Part shown: positions 1 to 8,336 of the stretch, piece by piece
Layout of the letters: every line of letters begins with the position of its first letter
Numbering within the stretch: the first letter of the stretch is position 1
Source: UBA11957 sp963603285
Lineage (GTDB): Bacteria > Bacillota > Clostridia > Lachnospirales > Lachnospiraceae
Assembly: GCA_963603285.1 (NCBI GenBank)
Contig: CAVCMG010000025.1
Span: 1 to 40,935, forward strand
DNA: 40,935 nt
Direction of reading: 5' to 3'
Made by a program: the position numbers and the translations under genes
Notes under the pieces: generated by a model
What the model was told of the DNA's origin: nothing
Seen by the model: only the letters and a program-made list of their open reading frames with translations
Databases searched by the model: none

Positions 1-50
1 TGCTCACAAGATCCTTAGTCTTGCTCGTCTGCCAGTTCCGACACTTCCGC
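1..50 (-). tRNA. tRNA-Leu (anticodon AAG), 3' part outside the window
   Basis: Read on the minus strand, the 5' end GCGGAAG starts at base 50, followed by TG, a D arm with stem TCG/CGA and the Leu/Ser-type loop GAACTGGCAGA. The anticodon stem is CAAGA/TCTTG with loop CTAAGGA, which puts AAG at positions 34-36. The start of a long variable arm (TGAGCA) follows and the rest lies beyond the left edge. Class II geometry and anticodon both fit leucine (CUU codons). It is probably the first gene of its transcript, because a consensus promoter lies just upstream. Confidence 0.88.
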
Positions 51-82
51 ATATCAGATCGGTAACCCGAACGACAAGTAGT

Positions 83-111
83 ACTATACCATCTGCTGTG
101 GAAGTTGTCAA
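83..111 (-). promoter_or_regulatory. sigma-A promoter of the tRNA-Leu gene
   Basis: On the minus strand TTGACA (106-111) is separated by exactly 17 bp from TATAGT (83-88). Transcription would start near 76, about 25 bases before the mature tRNA 5' end. This is a strong near-consensus promoter, as expected for stable RNA. Confidence 0.8.
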
Positions 112-177
112 CATGTTTTTTGAACTTTTTTGTATTTTCTCATTTTTTCAAAATTTCCGTTCTATTGGAACAATTTA

Positions 178-540
178 TCATTTCTCCGGCCTGCCGAGGA
201 ATCTGTACAGCGCTCCCTTTCCGGCAATCGCTTCATACTGTCCAGCATCGTTCTGGATCATCAGCGCATAACCCGCATTCAGATCCGCATCCAGATCCTT
301 TACCGAGAAATAATCCGTCAGATAGCTGACCGAGATTTCCGAACCCAGAACACCGTACACCGTATTCTCATATACCAGCGGCATGGAATACGTGATCATC
401 CAGTGATTGTCCGTATAGCTTTCTTCCAGCACAAAGGGCTTCGACCAGTAACCAAGATTGACCATGGCCGTATCCATATGCTCCGCAGCCGCCTGCAGCG
501 GTTTATAAAAGAAATATTCTGAGTAGTGTTTTTTTCTTTT
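178..540 (-). pseudogene. remnant of a dCache-type sensor protein
   Basis: The minus-strand frame is open from about 540 to the stop at 178. It reads as the middle of an extracellular Cache domain, with SEYFFYKPLQAAAEH, NLGYWSKPF and GVLGSEISVSYLTDYFS. Such segments are typical of Lachnospiraceae chemoreceptors, diguanylate cyclases and kinases. No transmembrane start and no output domain remain, and upstream in the same frame there are TGA stops at 574-576 and near 544. A run reading ATG then Lys codons just before it (about 530-546) may be the old start, joined to the Cache part by deletion. Which output domain it had cannot be told. Confidence 0.6.
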
Positions 541-573
541 TCTTCATCCGTGCTCCCTGTTATCTGTATCCGA

Positions 574-802
574 TCACTCTGCCGCTTTGGCCGCCTTGGC
601 CTGATCCGACAGGTTATAGTCCAACACCTTGCGGACGGTACAGCCATTCTGAAAGCGCTTTGGCGTATAGAAGCTGGTTGTATCAAAATCGTTCATGACG
701 GTTGTCAGGCAGTCATAGGCCTTCTGGTTTACGGTAAGATTATCCTCTTTAATAACCTCATCCATAGCTGCCAGCATCCCGGCGACCTTTTTTTCTTTTC
801 AT
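574..802 (-). pseudogene. small frameshifted ORF, unrecognised family
   Basis: An ATG at 802 is followed by AAAAGAAAAAAA and then continues out of frame. Removing one A from the 7-A run gives a 70-odd residue protein starting MKRKKVAGMLAAMDEVIK and ending DQAKAAKAAE. I do not recognise the family. GAGAGGAAA, about 9 bases before the ATG, is a plausible ribosome binding site. The frame ends at the TGA at 574, directly before the Cache remnant. It may be a gene inactivated by homopolymer slippage, or a chance ORF. Confidence 0.4.
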
Positions 803-886
803 ATGGGCATTTTCCTCTCATTCCGCAGATTGTATGACTTTCTCTGGTGTTTCCATCATTTTTTCGTCAATTTGTTCACCATTTCC

Positions 887-930
887 ATCATACTCAGTGC
901 CTTCCCCAGTGTCAATATTCCGGGAATATT
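887..930 (-). promoter_or_regulatory. strong promoter with adjoining palindrome
   Basis: On the minus strand TTGACA (910-915), 17 bp and TATGAT (887-892) make a near-consensus promoter firing toward the decayed ORFs at 802-178. Abutting its -35 is the inverted repeat AATATTCC-G-GGAATATT (914-930), a possible operator. Confidence 0.65.
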
Positions 931-952
931 TTTATATAATACCAGCATACAG

Positions 953-1002
953 AAAAAGCCGGAAAGATTCCATGGGAATTTTCTGGAATAATCCGACTTT
1001 TC
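953..1002. terminator. bidirectional intrinsic terminator after capA-like gene
   Basis: The arms AGCCGGAAAGATTCCA (957-972) and TGGAATAATCCGACT (984-998) pair with few mismatches. On the minus strand the stem is followed by TTTTTCTG, and on the plus strand by TTTTCTTT. It closes the shikimate kinase/capA-like transcript. Confidence 0.7.
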
Positions 1003-1023
1003 TTTATCAAAACCTGAAGCCCC

Positions 1024-2208
1024 TTATTCCCAGCTGACTGTGTCGGGAATATCGCTCATCTCTTCTATTTTCTGTTTTACCCGTTCCTTTTCTTTTCCCT
1101 TTAACAGACGCGGGCGGTAATCGTTTTTCTTTGTCGAGGAGGACAGACTGCACGGCAGGATCCGCACCTGGTCATCATCGAGCAGATTGCCCTGATCAAA
1201 GGTAAAGGTCTGCTGGAAGATCATCGTGTCCTTGTCCGACGGATTCTTGTTGCCACCGAAGCAGAAATTACCCAGGCTGTAGCAGATATAACGGCCATTG
1301 TATTTTTCCACGCCCTGCAGCACATGGGGATGATGCCCCAGCACCAGATCCGCTCCGGCGTCGATGGCCGCATGGGCCGCCGTCTTCTGATATTCCAGCG
1401 GCGTATACTGCCGCTCCTTGCCCCAGTGGAAGGAAACGATCACCAGATTGCCGCCCTCGACCTTGGCCTTTGCCACGCTTTCCTTCATCTGCTCTATGGT
1501 ACTCTCCCGTTTTGACAGCAGATTATACCCGAGCAGCGTAACCTTTAAACCCTTAATCTCCATCGTCGCTGTGCGCTCATAGCCAAAATTGTCGATGCCC
1601 GCCGCATCCAGCGCCTCGATCGTATCCGTATAACCCTTTTCACCGTAATCCCGGCTGTGATTGTTGGCCAGATTGACCGCTTCCACCGAGCCCTCGGTCA
1701 GGATGTCCGCATATGCCGCGTCCGCCTTAAAATTGAAGCTTTTTTCCACAATATCCTCGGAATCTGTCAGCGTACCCTCCATATTGGTGATCGTCAGATC
1801 ATCGCCGGAAAAGATCGTTTTGACATCCTCCAGAAAATACGACGCGCCCCGCGCATCATAAAAGGCATTCAGACTCGTGCCATACGCCGCCGACGCATCC
1901 TTACCCAGCGTACAGTCCCCAGCCGCACTGACCGTCAGCTGCACGGTTTCCGGCTGCTGTACCACTTCGGATGATCCGGCTGTACTCTGCGTCTCATCAT
2001 TCCCATCGTCCGGCATAGCATCTTTTTCTGTGCTGTCGGAAGCTTCTGCCACGGAAACTGTGCTTTCTGTCTGCTTCGCATCTTCCGCTGCTGTTTCTTT
2101 CCCTTTTCTCCGGTTGCTGACGTTTAAAACAACCGCCAGAACCAGCAAAAGCACAACGATCACGCCGATCTCTATCCTGGCCAGCATCCTTTTCTTCTGA
2201 AGTTTCAT
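1024..2208 (-). CDS. CapA family protein (metallophosphatase-like, poly-gamma-glutamate capsule type)
   Basis: 394 residues. A lysine/arginine-rich start and one transmembrane segment (about 11-30) are followed by a low-complexity Ser/Thr/Glu linker (about 35-85), then a PGA_cap domain. Family motifs are AAGDCTLG near residue 94, LANNHSRDYG, VSFHWGKE and GHHPHVLQG with SLGNFCFGG near the C-terminus. This calcineurin-like fold faces outside the membrane. CapA proteins work in poly-gamma-glutamate or other surface polymer handling, but solitary copies like this one are of unknown substrate and no capBC genes are nearby. The start is set by GAGG 11 bases upstream. It lies 35 bp after the shikimate kinase gene and is probably cotranscribed with it. 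Confidence 0.88.
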   Translation of the reverse strand: MKLQKKRMLARIEIGVIVVLLLVLAVVLNVSNRRKGKETAAEDAKQTESTVSVAEASDSTEKDAMPDDGNDETQSTAGSSEVVQQPETVQLTVSAAGDCTLGKDASAAYGTSLNAFYDARGASYFLEDVKTIFSGDDLTITNMEGTLTDSEDIVEKSFNFKADAAYADILTEGSVEAVNLANNHSRDYGEKGYTDTIEALDAAGIDNFGYERTATMEIKGLKVTLLGYNLLSKRESTIEQMKESVAKAKVEGGNLVIVSFHWGKERQYTPLEYQKTAAHAAIDAGADLVLGHHPHVLQGVEKYNGRYICYSLGNFCFGGNKNPSDKDTMIFQQTFTFDQGNLLDDDQVRILPCSLSSSTKKNDYRPRLLKGKEKERVKQKIEEMSDIPDTVSWE

Positions 2209-2243
2209 CGTTTATATATCCTCTGTAAAATGGTGGACTGCTC

Positions 2244-2753
2244 TCAGATTCTGCCCACTTTCTGCAGCTCTGCCAGAAGAAACTCCAGCGTCTTTTCAAT
2301 ACCGTGATGGCCTTCATCCACCGTGACATCCGCGTATTTTTCATATAAAGCACAGCGCTCATCATAAATTGAACGCAGCGTCTGGCCATCCCTCAATACA
2401 ACACCGCGGCCTTTTAAGTCGCCCAACCGCTTTGTCAGCCGCTCATACGGACATTTTAGATAGACCACGCAGGCGATCTTTTTGAGATGCTCCATCGCCT
2501 CCTGTCCATAGACAACACTGCCGCCGGTGGCGATCACCGCTTTCTCTGTCTCGATCGATGCATTGACATCATTTTCCACCTGCAAAAAGCCGTCGATACC
2601 ATCCCTGGCTATGATATCCTTTAACAGACAGCCTTCTCTTTCCTGGATCAAAAGATCCGAATCCATAAACTGATAACCAATCTCCTTGGCCAGAATAACG
2701 CCGATGGTACTCTTACCCACACCGGGCATACCGATCAATACAATATTTTTCAT
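2244..2753 (-). CDS. aroK: shikimate kinase
   Basis: 169 residues, the normal length for the P-loop kinase that phosphorylates shikimate at the 3-hydroxyl in aromatic amino acid synthesis. It has a Walker A motif GMPGVGKST (8-16), MDSD in the shikimate site, and the late motif ALYEKYADV typical of AroK. The usual GGG of the shikimate-binding loop is GGS here (ATGGSVVY). That is seen in divergent relatives, so substrate is inferred from family and not certain. GAGGAG 7 bases before the ATG supports the start. No other shikimate pathway gene is next to it; the downstream partner is the capA-like gene. Confidence 0.82.
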   Translation of the reverse strand: MKNIVLIGMPGVGKSTIGVILAKEIGYQFMDSDLLIQEREGCLLKDIIARDGIDGFLQVENDVNASIETEKAVIATGGSVVYGQEAMEHLKKIACVVYLKCPYERLTKRLGDLKGRGVVLRDGQTLRSIYDERCALYEKYADVTVDEGHHGIEKTLEFLLAELQKVGRI

Positions 2754-2896
2754 GATTTTCTCCTCTTTTACACCTTTTTGCCGGACTTTCTCCTGTTTTC
2801 AGGCATCCGGCACTCTCCCGTACTGACTTTTTCAAGTCTGTGCGCTTTATCCTGTAATTATAGCAAAGCAACTCCCAATATACAACACAGAACCTG

Positions 2897-2956
2897 TTGC
2901 TACTTTTTGAAAAAAATGCTATACTACTGTTATTCTACAAATAAGTAAGGGTAGAA
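2897..2956 (+). promoter_or_regulatory. promoter and possible operator of the DtxR/MntR-type gene
   Basis: TTGCTA (2897-2902), 17 bp and TATACT (2920-2925) form a good promoter. Downstream, TTCTAC (2933-2938) and GTAGAA (2951-2956) form an inverted repeat around the start of transcription, placed where a repressor such as the gene's own product could act. The operator role is an inference from position only. Confidence 0.5.
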
Positions 2957-2970
2957 TCCGGAGGAAAAAA

Positions 2971-3363
2971 ATGAAGATTCAGGAATCAGCAGAGAATTAT
3001 CTTGAGACAATTCTGGTACTGCATAACCGCAAAGGCTATGTACGTTCTACCGATATAGCTAACGAGCTTGGTTTTTCCAAACCCAGCGTCAGCGTTGCCA
3101 TGAAGAATCTCCGCACCAATGACTATATTGTCATGGACGAAAACGGCTTTATCTCCCTGACAGACAAAGGCATGAAGATTGCCTCCTCTGTCTACGAAAA
3201 GCACACTGTCCTTTCCCGCTGGCTCGTCTCTCTCGGCGTAGATCCGACTACAGCTGCTGAAGATGCCTGCCGTATGGAACATGTCATCAGCCAGGAGAGC
3301 TTCGACTGTCTCAAGGATCATGCAGAAAAATGCCACTTCAACGAAGTCGGTGAGAACAAATAA
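2971..3363 (+). CDS. metal-dependent transcriptional regulator, DtxR/MntR family
   Basis: 130 residues: winged helix-turn-helix (about 1-64, with YVRSTDIANELGFSKPSVS as recognition region) and a helical metal-binding/dimerisation domain. There is no SH3 domain, so the architecture is MntR-like. By alignment from memory the metal ligands are N9, E12, H78, C100, E103 and H104. MntR has Asp and Glu where this protein has N9 and C100, and DtxR has Met and Cys. The Cys at 100 is the iron-type choice, so Fe(II) sensing is more likely than Mn(II). The gene stands alone between its own promoter and a strong terminator. CCGGAGG 6 bases before the ATG fixes the start. Confidence 0.85.
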   Translation: MKIQESAENYLETILVLHNRKGYVRSTDIANELGFSKPSVSVAMKNLRTNDYIVMDENGFISLTDKGMKIASSVYEKHTVLSRWLVSLGVDPTTAAEDACRMEHVISQESFDCLKDHAEKCHFNEVGENK

Positions 3364-3396
3364 AAGAATTTGTCCTATTTGAAAGCGAAGCAAAAG

Positions 3397-3445
3397 CTGC
3401 CGCCAGACACCGGGGTATATCCCCTGTCTGGCGGCAGTTTCATTT
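3397..3445. terminator. strong bidirectional intrinsic terminator
   Basis: The arms CTGCCGCCAGACA (3397-3409) and TGTCTGGCGGCAG (3425-3437) pair perfectly, with an inner GGGG/CCCC extension past a CC bulge and the loop TATAT. TTTCATTTC follows on the plus strand. It separates the convergent metal-regulator gene and first MATE gene. Confidence 0.85.
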
Positions 3446-3460
3446 CATTATTATTCATTC

Positions 3461-4843
3461 TTATCCCTGCATCTGCTGTTCCTTCTCCAGCTGTTTCAGG
3501 TGCTTCATCTCACGAAACAGAAGGATCGTTGCCAGCGTGATGGAAAAGCAGTCTGCCAGCGGATAGGCATACATAATGCCTACAACGCCCAGAAACGGCG
3601 GCAGGATCACCATCAGCGGCATTGTGAACAGAATCTGTCTGGACAGTGACAGAATCACCGCCTGCATCGGCTTGCCGACAGCCTGGAAATATACCCCCGC
3701 CATCATCGGAATACCCATGACAAAGATCATCATGGTCATATTCTTACAGCACATCACCGCAAACTCATTGTACAGCGCACTCTCCTGTCCGAAGATACTG
3801 ATGATCTGTGACGGGAAGGTCTGCAGAACCAGCCAGCCGACACATCCCACAACAAAGGTCGTGATCGCCGTCTTTTTCACCAGCTCGCGGACACGGTCAT
3901 AGCGGCAGGCGCCGAAGTTATAGGAAAAGATCGGCTGTGTCGCATTGGTGATACCGATGATCACAGACATCATGATCTGGTTGACCTTCATAATGATACC
4001 GAAGCAGGTAACCGGAATATCTGCGCCGTAAGAGGACTGCGCGCCGTATTTTGCTGCCTGATTGTTCAGAAGGATCGTTACAAACAGCATCGAGATCTGT
4101 GTCAGGAAAGCTGACATACCGATCGTCATGATCCGAAGCAGACGGTGTGCCTGCGGCTTCAGATCCGCATAGATAAACTTTACCGTCTTTAAGCGGTGTA
4201 TTTTCCAGAAGCTTAAAATAAAGGTGGCGATCTGACCGATGATCGTTGCCAGAGCTGCACCCTTGACTCCCCAGTGACAGATAAAAATGAATACCGGATC
4301 AAAGATGATATTTAAAATCGCACCCACCAGCATGGACATCATCGCAAACTGCGGGGAACCGTCCGCACGGATGATATCGTTCATCATAATACCACCGGCT
4401 ACAAACGGAAATCCGATCAGCACGATACGGCTGTAATCAATAGCGTAACCGAGGTTAGCCTCCGTAGCGCCAAAGAAATTTAAAAGCGGCACCATAAAAA
4501 TCTGGCCGACGATCAGAAGCAGCAGACCAAAGCCGATAGCCAGCACAAAACCATTTCCTACAAAATGACAGGCTTCATCCTCGTCCTTACGTCCCAGATT
4601 CAGACTGGTATTGGCCGCCGTACCGGCAGAAACCATCAAAGACAGTGCCAGCATCAGCTGGGTAAAGGGGAACGCCACATTTGTCGCGCCGTTGCCAAGA
4701 TAACCAACGCCCTGGCCGATAAAGATCTGGTCTACCAGATTATAGATGGAATTGACCAGCATCGAAATAATCCCCGGAATTGAATAGGTCAGCAGAAGCT
4801 TACCGATCTTTTCCGTACCTAAGATATTCTCTTTTCTCTCCAT
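3461..4843 (-). CDS. MATE family efflux transporter
   Basis: 460 residues, the usual length, with about twelve hydrophobic segments in two homologous halves. The N-terminal family pattern is KLLLTYSIPGIISMLVNSIYN, where the P and following V/N belong to TM1. The LVDQIFIGQGVGYLG segment and the NATQPIFSYNFGA segment of the second half are typical of the DinF/NorM-like branch common in Clostridia. It exports cationic or organic compounds coupled to Na+ or H+; substrate unknown. AAAGGA before the ATG supports the start. The gene is divergent from the amylase gene and has its own promoter. Confidence 0.9.
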   Translation of the reverse strand: MERKENILGTEKIGKLLLTYSIPGIISMLVNSIYNLVDQIFIGQGVGYLGNGATNVAFPFTQLMLALSLMVSAGTAANTSLNLGRKDEDEACHFVGNGFVLAIGFGLLLLIVGQIFMVPLLNFFGATEANLGYAIDYSRIVLIGFPFVAGGIMMNDIIRADGSPQFAMMSMLVGAILNIIFDPVFIFICHWGVKGAALATIIGQIATFILSFWKIHRLKTVKFIYADLKPQAHRLLRIMTIGMSAFLTQISMLFVTILLNNQAAKYGAQSSYGADIPVTCFGIIMKVNQIMMSVIIGITNATQPIFSYNFGACRYDRVRELVKKTAITTFVVGCVGWLVLQTFPSQIISIFGQESALYNEFAVMCCKNMTMMIFVMGIPMMAGVYFQAVGKPMQAVILSLSRQILFTMPLMVILPPFLGVVGIMYAYPLADCFSITLATILLFREMKHLKQLEKEQQMQG

Positions 4844-4882
4844 GTGTTATCCTTTCTTTCGTATTAAGGTTCAGTATCTTTT

Positions 4883-4911
4883 AGTATACTAGGGAATACA
4901 AAGAACTACAA
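4883..4911 (-). promoter_or_regulatory. promoter of the first MATE gene
   Basis: On the minus strand TTGTAG (4906-4911), 17 bp and TATACT (4883-4888). It lies 40 bp before the ATG. Confidence 0.55.
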
Positions 4912-4963
4912 CTTGGCAATCCGACCAAAATATACCGGTTTCTTTTGCTTTATCTTTACCTAT

Positions 4964-5048
4964 TTGACAAAGCCCTGCAGATAGCGTACAATGCGCTTAT
5001 ATACCGATTGGTATACAAATTCAAAAAGGAGATACTGCAACTGCAGTT
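4964..5048 (+). promoter_or_regulatory. amylase promoter with inverted-repeat operator and leader palindrome
   Basis: TTGACA (4964-4969), 17 bp and TACAAT (4987-4992) form a near-consensus promoter. The predicted start of transcription (near 5000) falls at the inverted repeat TATACC-GATT-GGTATA (5000-5015), an ideal position for a repressor. Further down, AAAAAGGAG (5023-5031) is followed by the palindrome AACTGCAGTT (5039-5048) between this Shine-Dalgarno-like sequence and the ATG. Confidence 0.65.
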
Positions 5049-5060
5049 TGTGCAATAACT

Positions 5061-6404
5061 ATGGCATGGTATGACAACGCTGTTTTTTATCACGTATATC
5101 CGCTGGGTCTCTGTGCATGTCCCCACGAAAATCACGGAGAAGAAGGACACTGTTTTGGAAAATTAAAATCCTGGGCCGACCACGCAAAGGAGATCGGCTG
5201 CAGCGCGATCTATATCGGCCCCCTCTTTCAGTCCGAGGGTCACGGCTACGAAACGACCGATTACCACCGGGTTGATAACCGTCTGGGCACCAACGAGGAC
5301 TTCAAAGATTATGTGGCCCACTGCCACCAGATCGGCCTCAAGGTTATCGTAGACGGCGTATTTAACCATACCGGCCGCAGCTTTTTCGCCTTTCAGGATC
5401 TTCTGGCCCACCGGGAAAACAGCGCTTACCGCGACTGGTACTGCAATGTCAATTTTTGGAACAACAACGAATACGACGATCATTTTTCCTACGACAACTG
5501 GGGCGGCTACAATCTGCTCGCCAAACTGAATCTCTGGAATCCCGCCGTCCGCGAATACCACTTTGATACCGTACGCTTCTGGGTATCCGAATTTGATATC
5601 GACGGCATCCGTCTGGATGCAGCGGATGTACTGGAGCATGAATTTATGCACCAGCTGCGTGACGTCTGTGACAGCCTGAAGCCGGAATTCTGGCTGATGG
5701 GCGAGGTCATTCACGGCGACTACAGCCGCTGGGCCAACGGCCAGATGCTCCACTCCGTCACCAATTATGAGCTGCACAAAGGTCTGTTCTCCGGTCACAA
5801 CGACCACAATTACTTTGAAATCGCCCATTCTGTCCGCCGCCTGCTCGGCATCTGCGGCAGTGTGAAGCTGTATACCTTTGTCGACAACCACGATGTAGCC
5901 CGTATCGTCTCCAAGCTGAATAATAAGGAACATATCTACAACGTTATGATGCTTGACTACAACCTGCCGGGAATCCCGTCGATCTACTATGGTTCCGAAT
6001 TTGGCATCGATGGAGCCAAGCAGCAGGGCTCCGACTGGAACCTGCGTCCCTGTCTGGAACTTTCCAACTTTGCAGACGCGGTTAAGACCAATCCACTGAC
6101 CCACCTGATCCAGGAGCTTGGTCATATACACGCGGCATATCCGGAGCTTTCGCTGGGCGAATACAAGGAACTGACGCTGACCAACCGCCAGTACAGTTTT
6201 GCCCGTATTCATGACGGCAAGGCCGTGATCACCGCGTTAAATAACGACGAACAGCCCGCCGACATCTGGATCCCGCTTCCTGTACAGACGCAGTCTGCAG
6301 AGCCTCTGCTTACCGGTATGGGTGATGTGACCAGCCGTATCGAAAACGGTCATCTGGTCGTTCACCTGCCAGCCTGCCGCGGTATGGTCTTTGCAGTCCG
6401 CTGA
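5061..6404 (+). CDS. GH13 alpha-amylase family glycoside hydrolase, cytoplasmic
   Basis: 447 residues with no signal peptide, so it acts inside the cell, probably on imported maltodextrins. A (beta/alpha)8 barrel is visible through the four GH13 regions: DGVFNH (98-103), GIRLDAADV with nucleophile D186, GEVIHGD with acid/base E215, and FVDNHD with D278. A short C-terminal beta domain follows (about 365-447). Of GH13 members it resembles small neopullulanase or alpha-glucosidase-like enzymes; exact specificity cannot be read by eye. The only good Shine-Dalgarno sits about 30 bases before this ATG. The frame is open upstream but offers no other ATG, GTG or TTG, so the start is probably right although the spacing is odd. 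Confidence 0.87.
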   Translation: MAWYDNAVFYHVYPLGLCACPHENHGEEGHCFGKLKSWADHAKEIGCSAIYIGPLFQSEGHGYETTDYHRVDNRLGTNEDFKDYVAHCHQIGLKVIVDGVFNHTGRSFFAFQDLLAHRENSAYRDWYCNVNFWNNNEYDDHFSYDNWGGYNLLAKLNLWNPAVREYHFDTVRFWVSEFDIDGIRLDAADVLEHEFMHQLRDVCDSLKPEFWLMGEVIHGDYSRWANGQMLHSVTNYELHKGLFSGHNDHNYFEIAHSVRRLLGICGSVKLYTFVDNHDVARIVSKLNNKEHIYNVMMLDYNLPGIPSIYYGSEFGIDGAKQQGSDWNLRPCLELSNFADAVKTNPLTHLIQELGHIHAAYPELSLGEYKELTLTNRQYSFARIHDGKAVITALNNDEQPADIWIPLPVQTQSAEPLLTGMGDVTSRIENGHLVVHLPACRGMVFAVR

Positions 6405-6425
6405 TTCAAAATAAAAATCTTTAAA

Positions 6426-6468
6426 AGCCTGCGTGTGCCAGCTGATCTGACCGCGCAGGCTTTTTTTA
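6426..6468 (+). terminator. intrinsic terminator of the amylase gene
   Basis: AGCCTGCG (6426-6433) pairs with CGCAGGCT (6454-6461), followed by seven T. The long loop contains GCCAGCTGATC. Confidence 0.85.
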
Positions 6469-6553
6469 TTCTTCATCCGATGACACTGCGCCTTATAATA
6501 TACTGTCTTTTAGGGCAGACTATATCGCATACCACAGCAAAGGAGATTATCTT

Positions 6554-8146
6554 ATGTTTTGTTATCAATGCGAGCAAACCGCCCACCATACCGGCTGTAC
6601 CAAAACCGCCGGTGTCTGCGGAAAAAAGGCAGCTACCGCCGACCTGCAGGATCAACTGACCGGAGCACTGATCGGCCTTGCAAAGACAATCGAAACCAGC
6701 GCCCGGCCGATAACGGACGAGGCATCTGCTCTGGTTGTCAAAAGTCTGTTTGCCACTCTGACGAATGTAAATTTTGATGATGCGGCACTGCAGGAGCTTC
6801 TGAAGCAGGTACACGGTGAGAGAAAAAATCTCATTCTTTCCTGTCCCGACTGTGATCCCCCCTGTAAAGAAATCGGGGACTATGATATGCAGACTCTCTG
6901 GACTGCAGACGAGGACAGCCGCAGCCTGCGCTCCCTGATCCTGTTTGGCATCCGGGGCATGGCCTCTTACGCCTACCACGCCGGTGTCATGGGTTACACG
7001 GACAAAACCATACACCACTTTTTATTTGAAGCCCTCACCGCGGTCGGCCAGGATGACTGGGGCATGGACAAACTGCTGCCCCTTGTACTGAAGGTCGGAG
7101 AAGTCAATCTGAAATGCATGGCGCTGCTTGACAAAGCCAATACGGAAACCTTCGGCCAGCCACAGCCGACTAAGGTCAGCCTGACGATAGAAAAAGGGCC
7201 GTTTATTGTTATCAGCGGCCACGACCTGTACGATCTGAAGCTTTTGCTGGAACAGACAGAGGGAAAAGGCATCCATATCTACACCCACGGCGAAATGCTG
7301 CCTGCCCATGGGTATCCCGAACTCAGAAAATACAGTCATCTGAAAGGAAATTTTGGCACGGCATGGCAGAGCCAGCAGAAAGAATTTATCGATATCCCCG
7401 GTCCCGTTCTCTTCACAACAAACTGTCTGATGCCCCCGCGAAAGAGCTATGCGGACCGCATCTTTACCACAGAGGTCGTGGGCTTTCCGGGTATGCAGCA
7501 CATCGGAAATGATAAAGATTTCACGCCGGTTATTGAAAAAGCGCTGGAGCTTGGCGGTTATCCGGAGGATGCCCATTTTACCGGTATCAACGGCGGAGAT
7601 ACCGTCACCACAGGCTTTGCAAGAAACACCGTTCTTTCGGTTGCCGATACCGTTGTCGAGGCCGTAAAATCCGGGGCAATCCGCCATTTCTTCCTTGTCG
7701 GTGGCTGTGACGGTGCCCATCCGAGACGCAACTACTATACAGAGTTTGTCAAACTGACGCCACAAGATACAGTCATCCTGACCCTCGCCTGCGGCAAATA
7801 CCGCTTCAACGATCTCGATCTCGGCACGATCGGCGGCCTGCCCCGTCTGATGGATGTCGGTCAGTGCAACGACGCCTACTCTGCCATCCAGATTGCCCTG
7901 GCTCTGGCCGATGCCTTCGGCTGCAGTGTCAACGAGCTGCCCCTGAGTATGATCCTCAGCTGGTACGAACAGAAAGCCGTCTGCATCCTGCTGACCCTCC
8001 TGTATCTGGGCATCCAAAACATTAAGCTTGGCCCCTCTCTTCCGGCCTTTTTATCCCAGAATGTCCTGCAGTATCTCGTGGAAAACTATCATCTCGCACC
8101 GATCACGACGCCGGAGAAGGATCTGGCAGAAATTTTGAACCGTTAA
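6554..8146 (+). CDS. hcp: hybrid cluster protein (hydroxylamine/NO reductase), copy 1
   Basis: 530 residues, full length. The N-terminal cysteine set C3-X2-C6-X8-C15-X6-C22 binds the cubane cluster and matches the class found in strict anaerobes. Later conserved Cys/His/Glu motifs of the hybrid Fe-S-O cluster are present (GHDLYDLKLLLEQTEG, THGEMLPAHGYPEL, TTNCLMPP, VGGCDGAHPRRNYYTEF, LACGKYRFND, LSWYEQKAVCILL). Hcp reduces NO or hydroxylamine in the cytoplasm and also acts as an S-nitrosylase in E. coli. AAAGGAG is placed 9 bases before the ATG. It stands alone, with TATAAT at 6494-6499 as possible -10 and no obvious -35. It differs from the second copy at 34677, which has a ferredoxin partner. 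Confidence 0.95.
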   Translation: MFCYQCEQTAHHTGCTKTAGVCGKKAATADLQDQLTGALIGLAKTIETSARPITDEASALVVKSLFATLTNVNFDDAALQELLKQVHGERKNLILSCPDCDPPCKEIGDYDMQTLWTADEDSRSLRSLILFGIRGMASYAYHAGVMGYTDKTIHHFLFEALTAVGQDDWGMDKLLPLVLKVGEVNLKCMALLDKANTETFGQPQPTKVSLTIEKGPFIVISGHDLYDLKLLLEQTEGKGIHIYTHGEMLPAHGYPELRKYSHLKGNFGTAWQSQQKEFIDIPGPVLFTTNCLMPPRKSYADRIFTTEVVGFPGMQHIGNDKDFTPVIEKALELGGYPEDAHFTGINGGDTVTTGFARNTVLSVADTVVEAVKSGAIRHFFLVGGCDGAHPRRNYYTEFVKLTPQDTVILTLACGKYRFNDLDLGTIGGLPRLMDVGQCNDAYSAIQIALALADAFGCSVNELPLSMILSWYEQKAVCILLTLLYLGIQNIKLGPSLPAFLSQNVLQYLVENYHLAPITTPEKDLAEILNR

Positions 8147-8154
8147 TATTTCAG

Positions 8155-8200
8155 CAGGGACGTTTTCCAGAAATAAGTTGAAAATGTCCCTGTTTACATA
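8155..8200 (+). terminator. terminator-like hairpin after hcp copy 1
   Basis: CAGGGACGTTTTC (8155-8167) pairs with GAAAATGTCCCTG (8180-8192), with one G.T pair. The following TTTACATATTGTTTTG is only moderately T-rich. Confidence 0.6.
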
Positions 8201-8301
8201 TATTGTTTTGTTGTAAAAAGTAAAATATAATTCTGATATTCATATGACAATTCATTAAAGTTGAATCAATTTCTGATAATATAGCAATATTTCAGAAGTG
8301 C

Positions 8302-8330
8302 TTGACTATACTTCCAGATGTTTGTATAAT
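8302..8330 (+). promoter_or_regulatory. promoter of a short RNA unit
   Basis: TTGACT (8302-8307), 17 bp and TATAAT (8325-8330) form a near-consensus promoter with no ORF behind it before the hairpin at 8338-8393. Confidence 0.7.
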
Positions 8331-8336
8331 CAAGAA

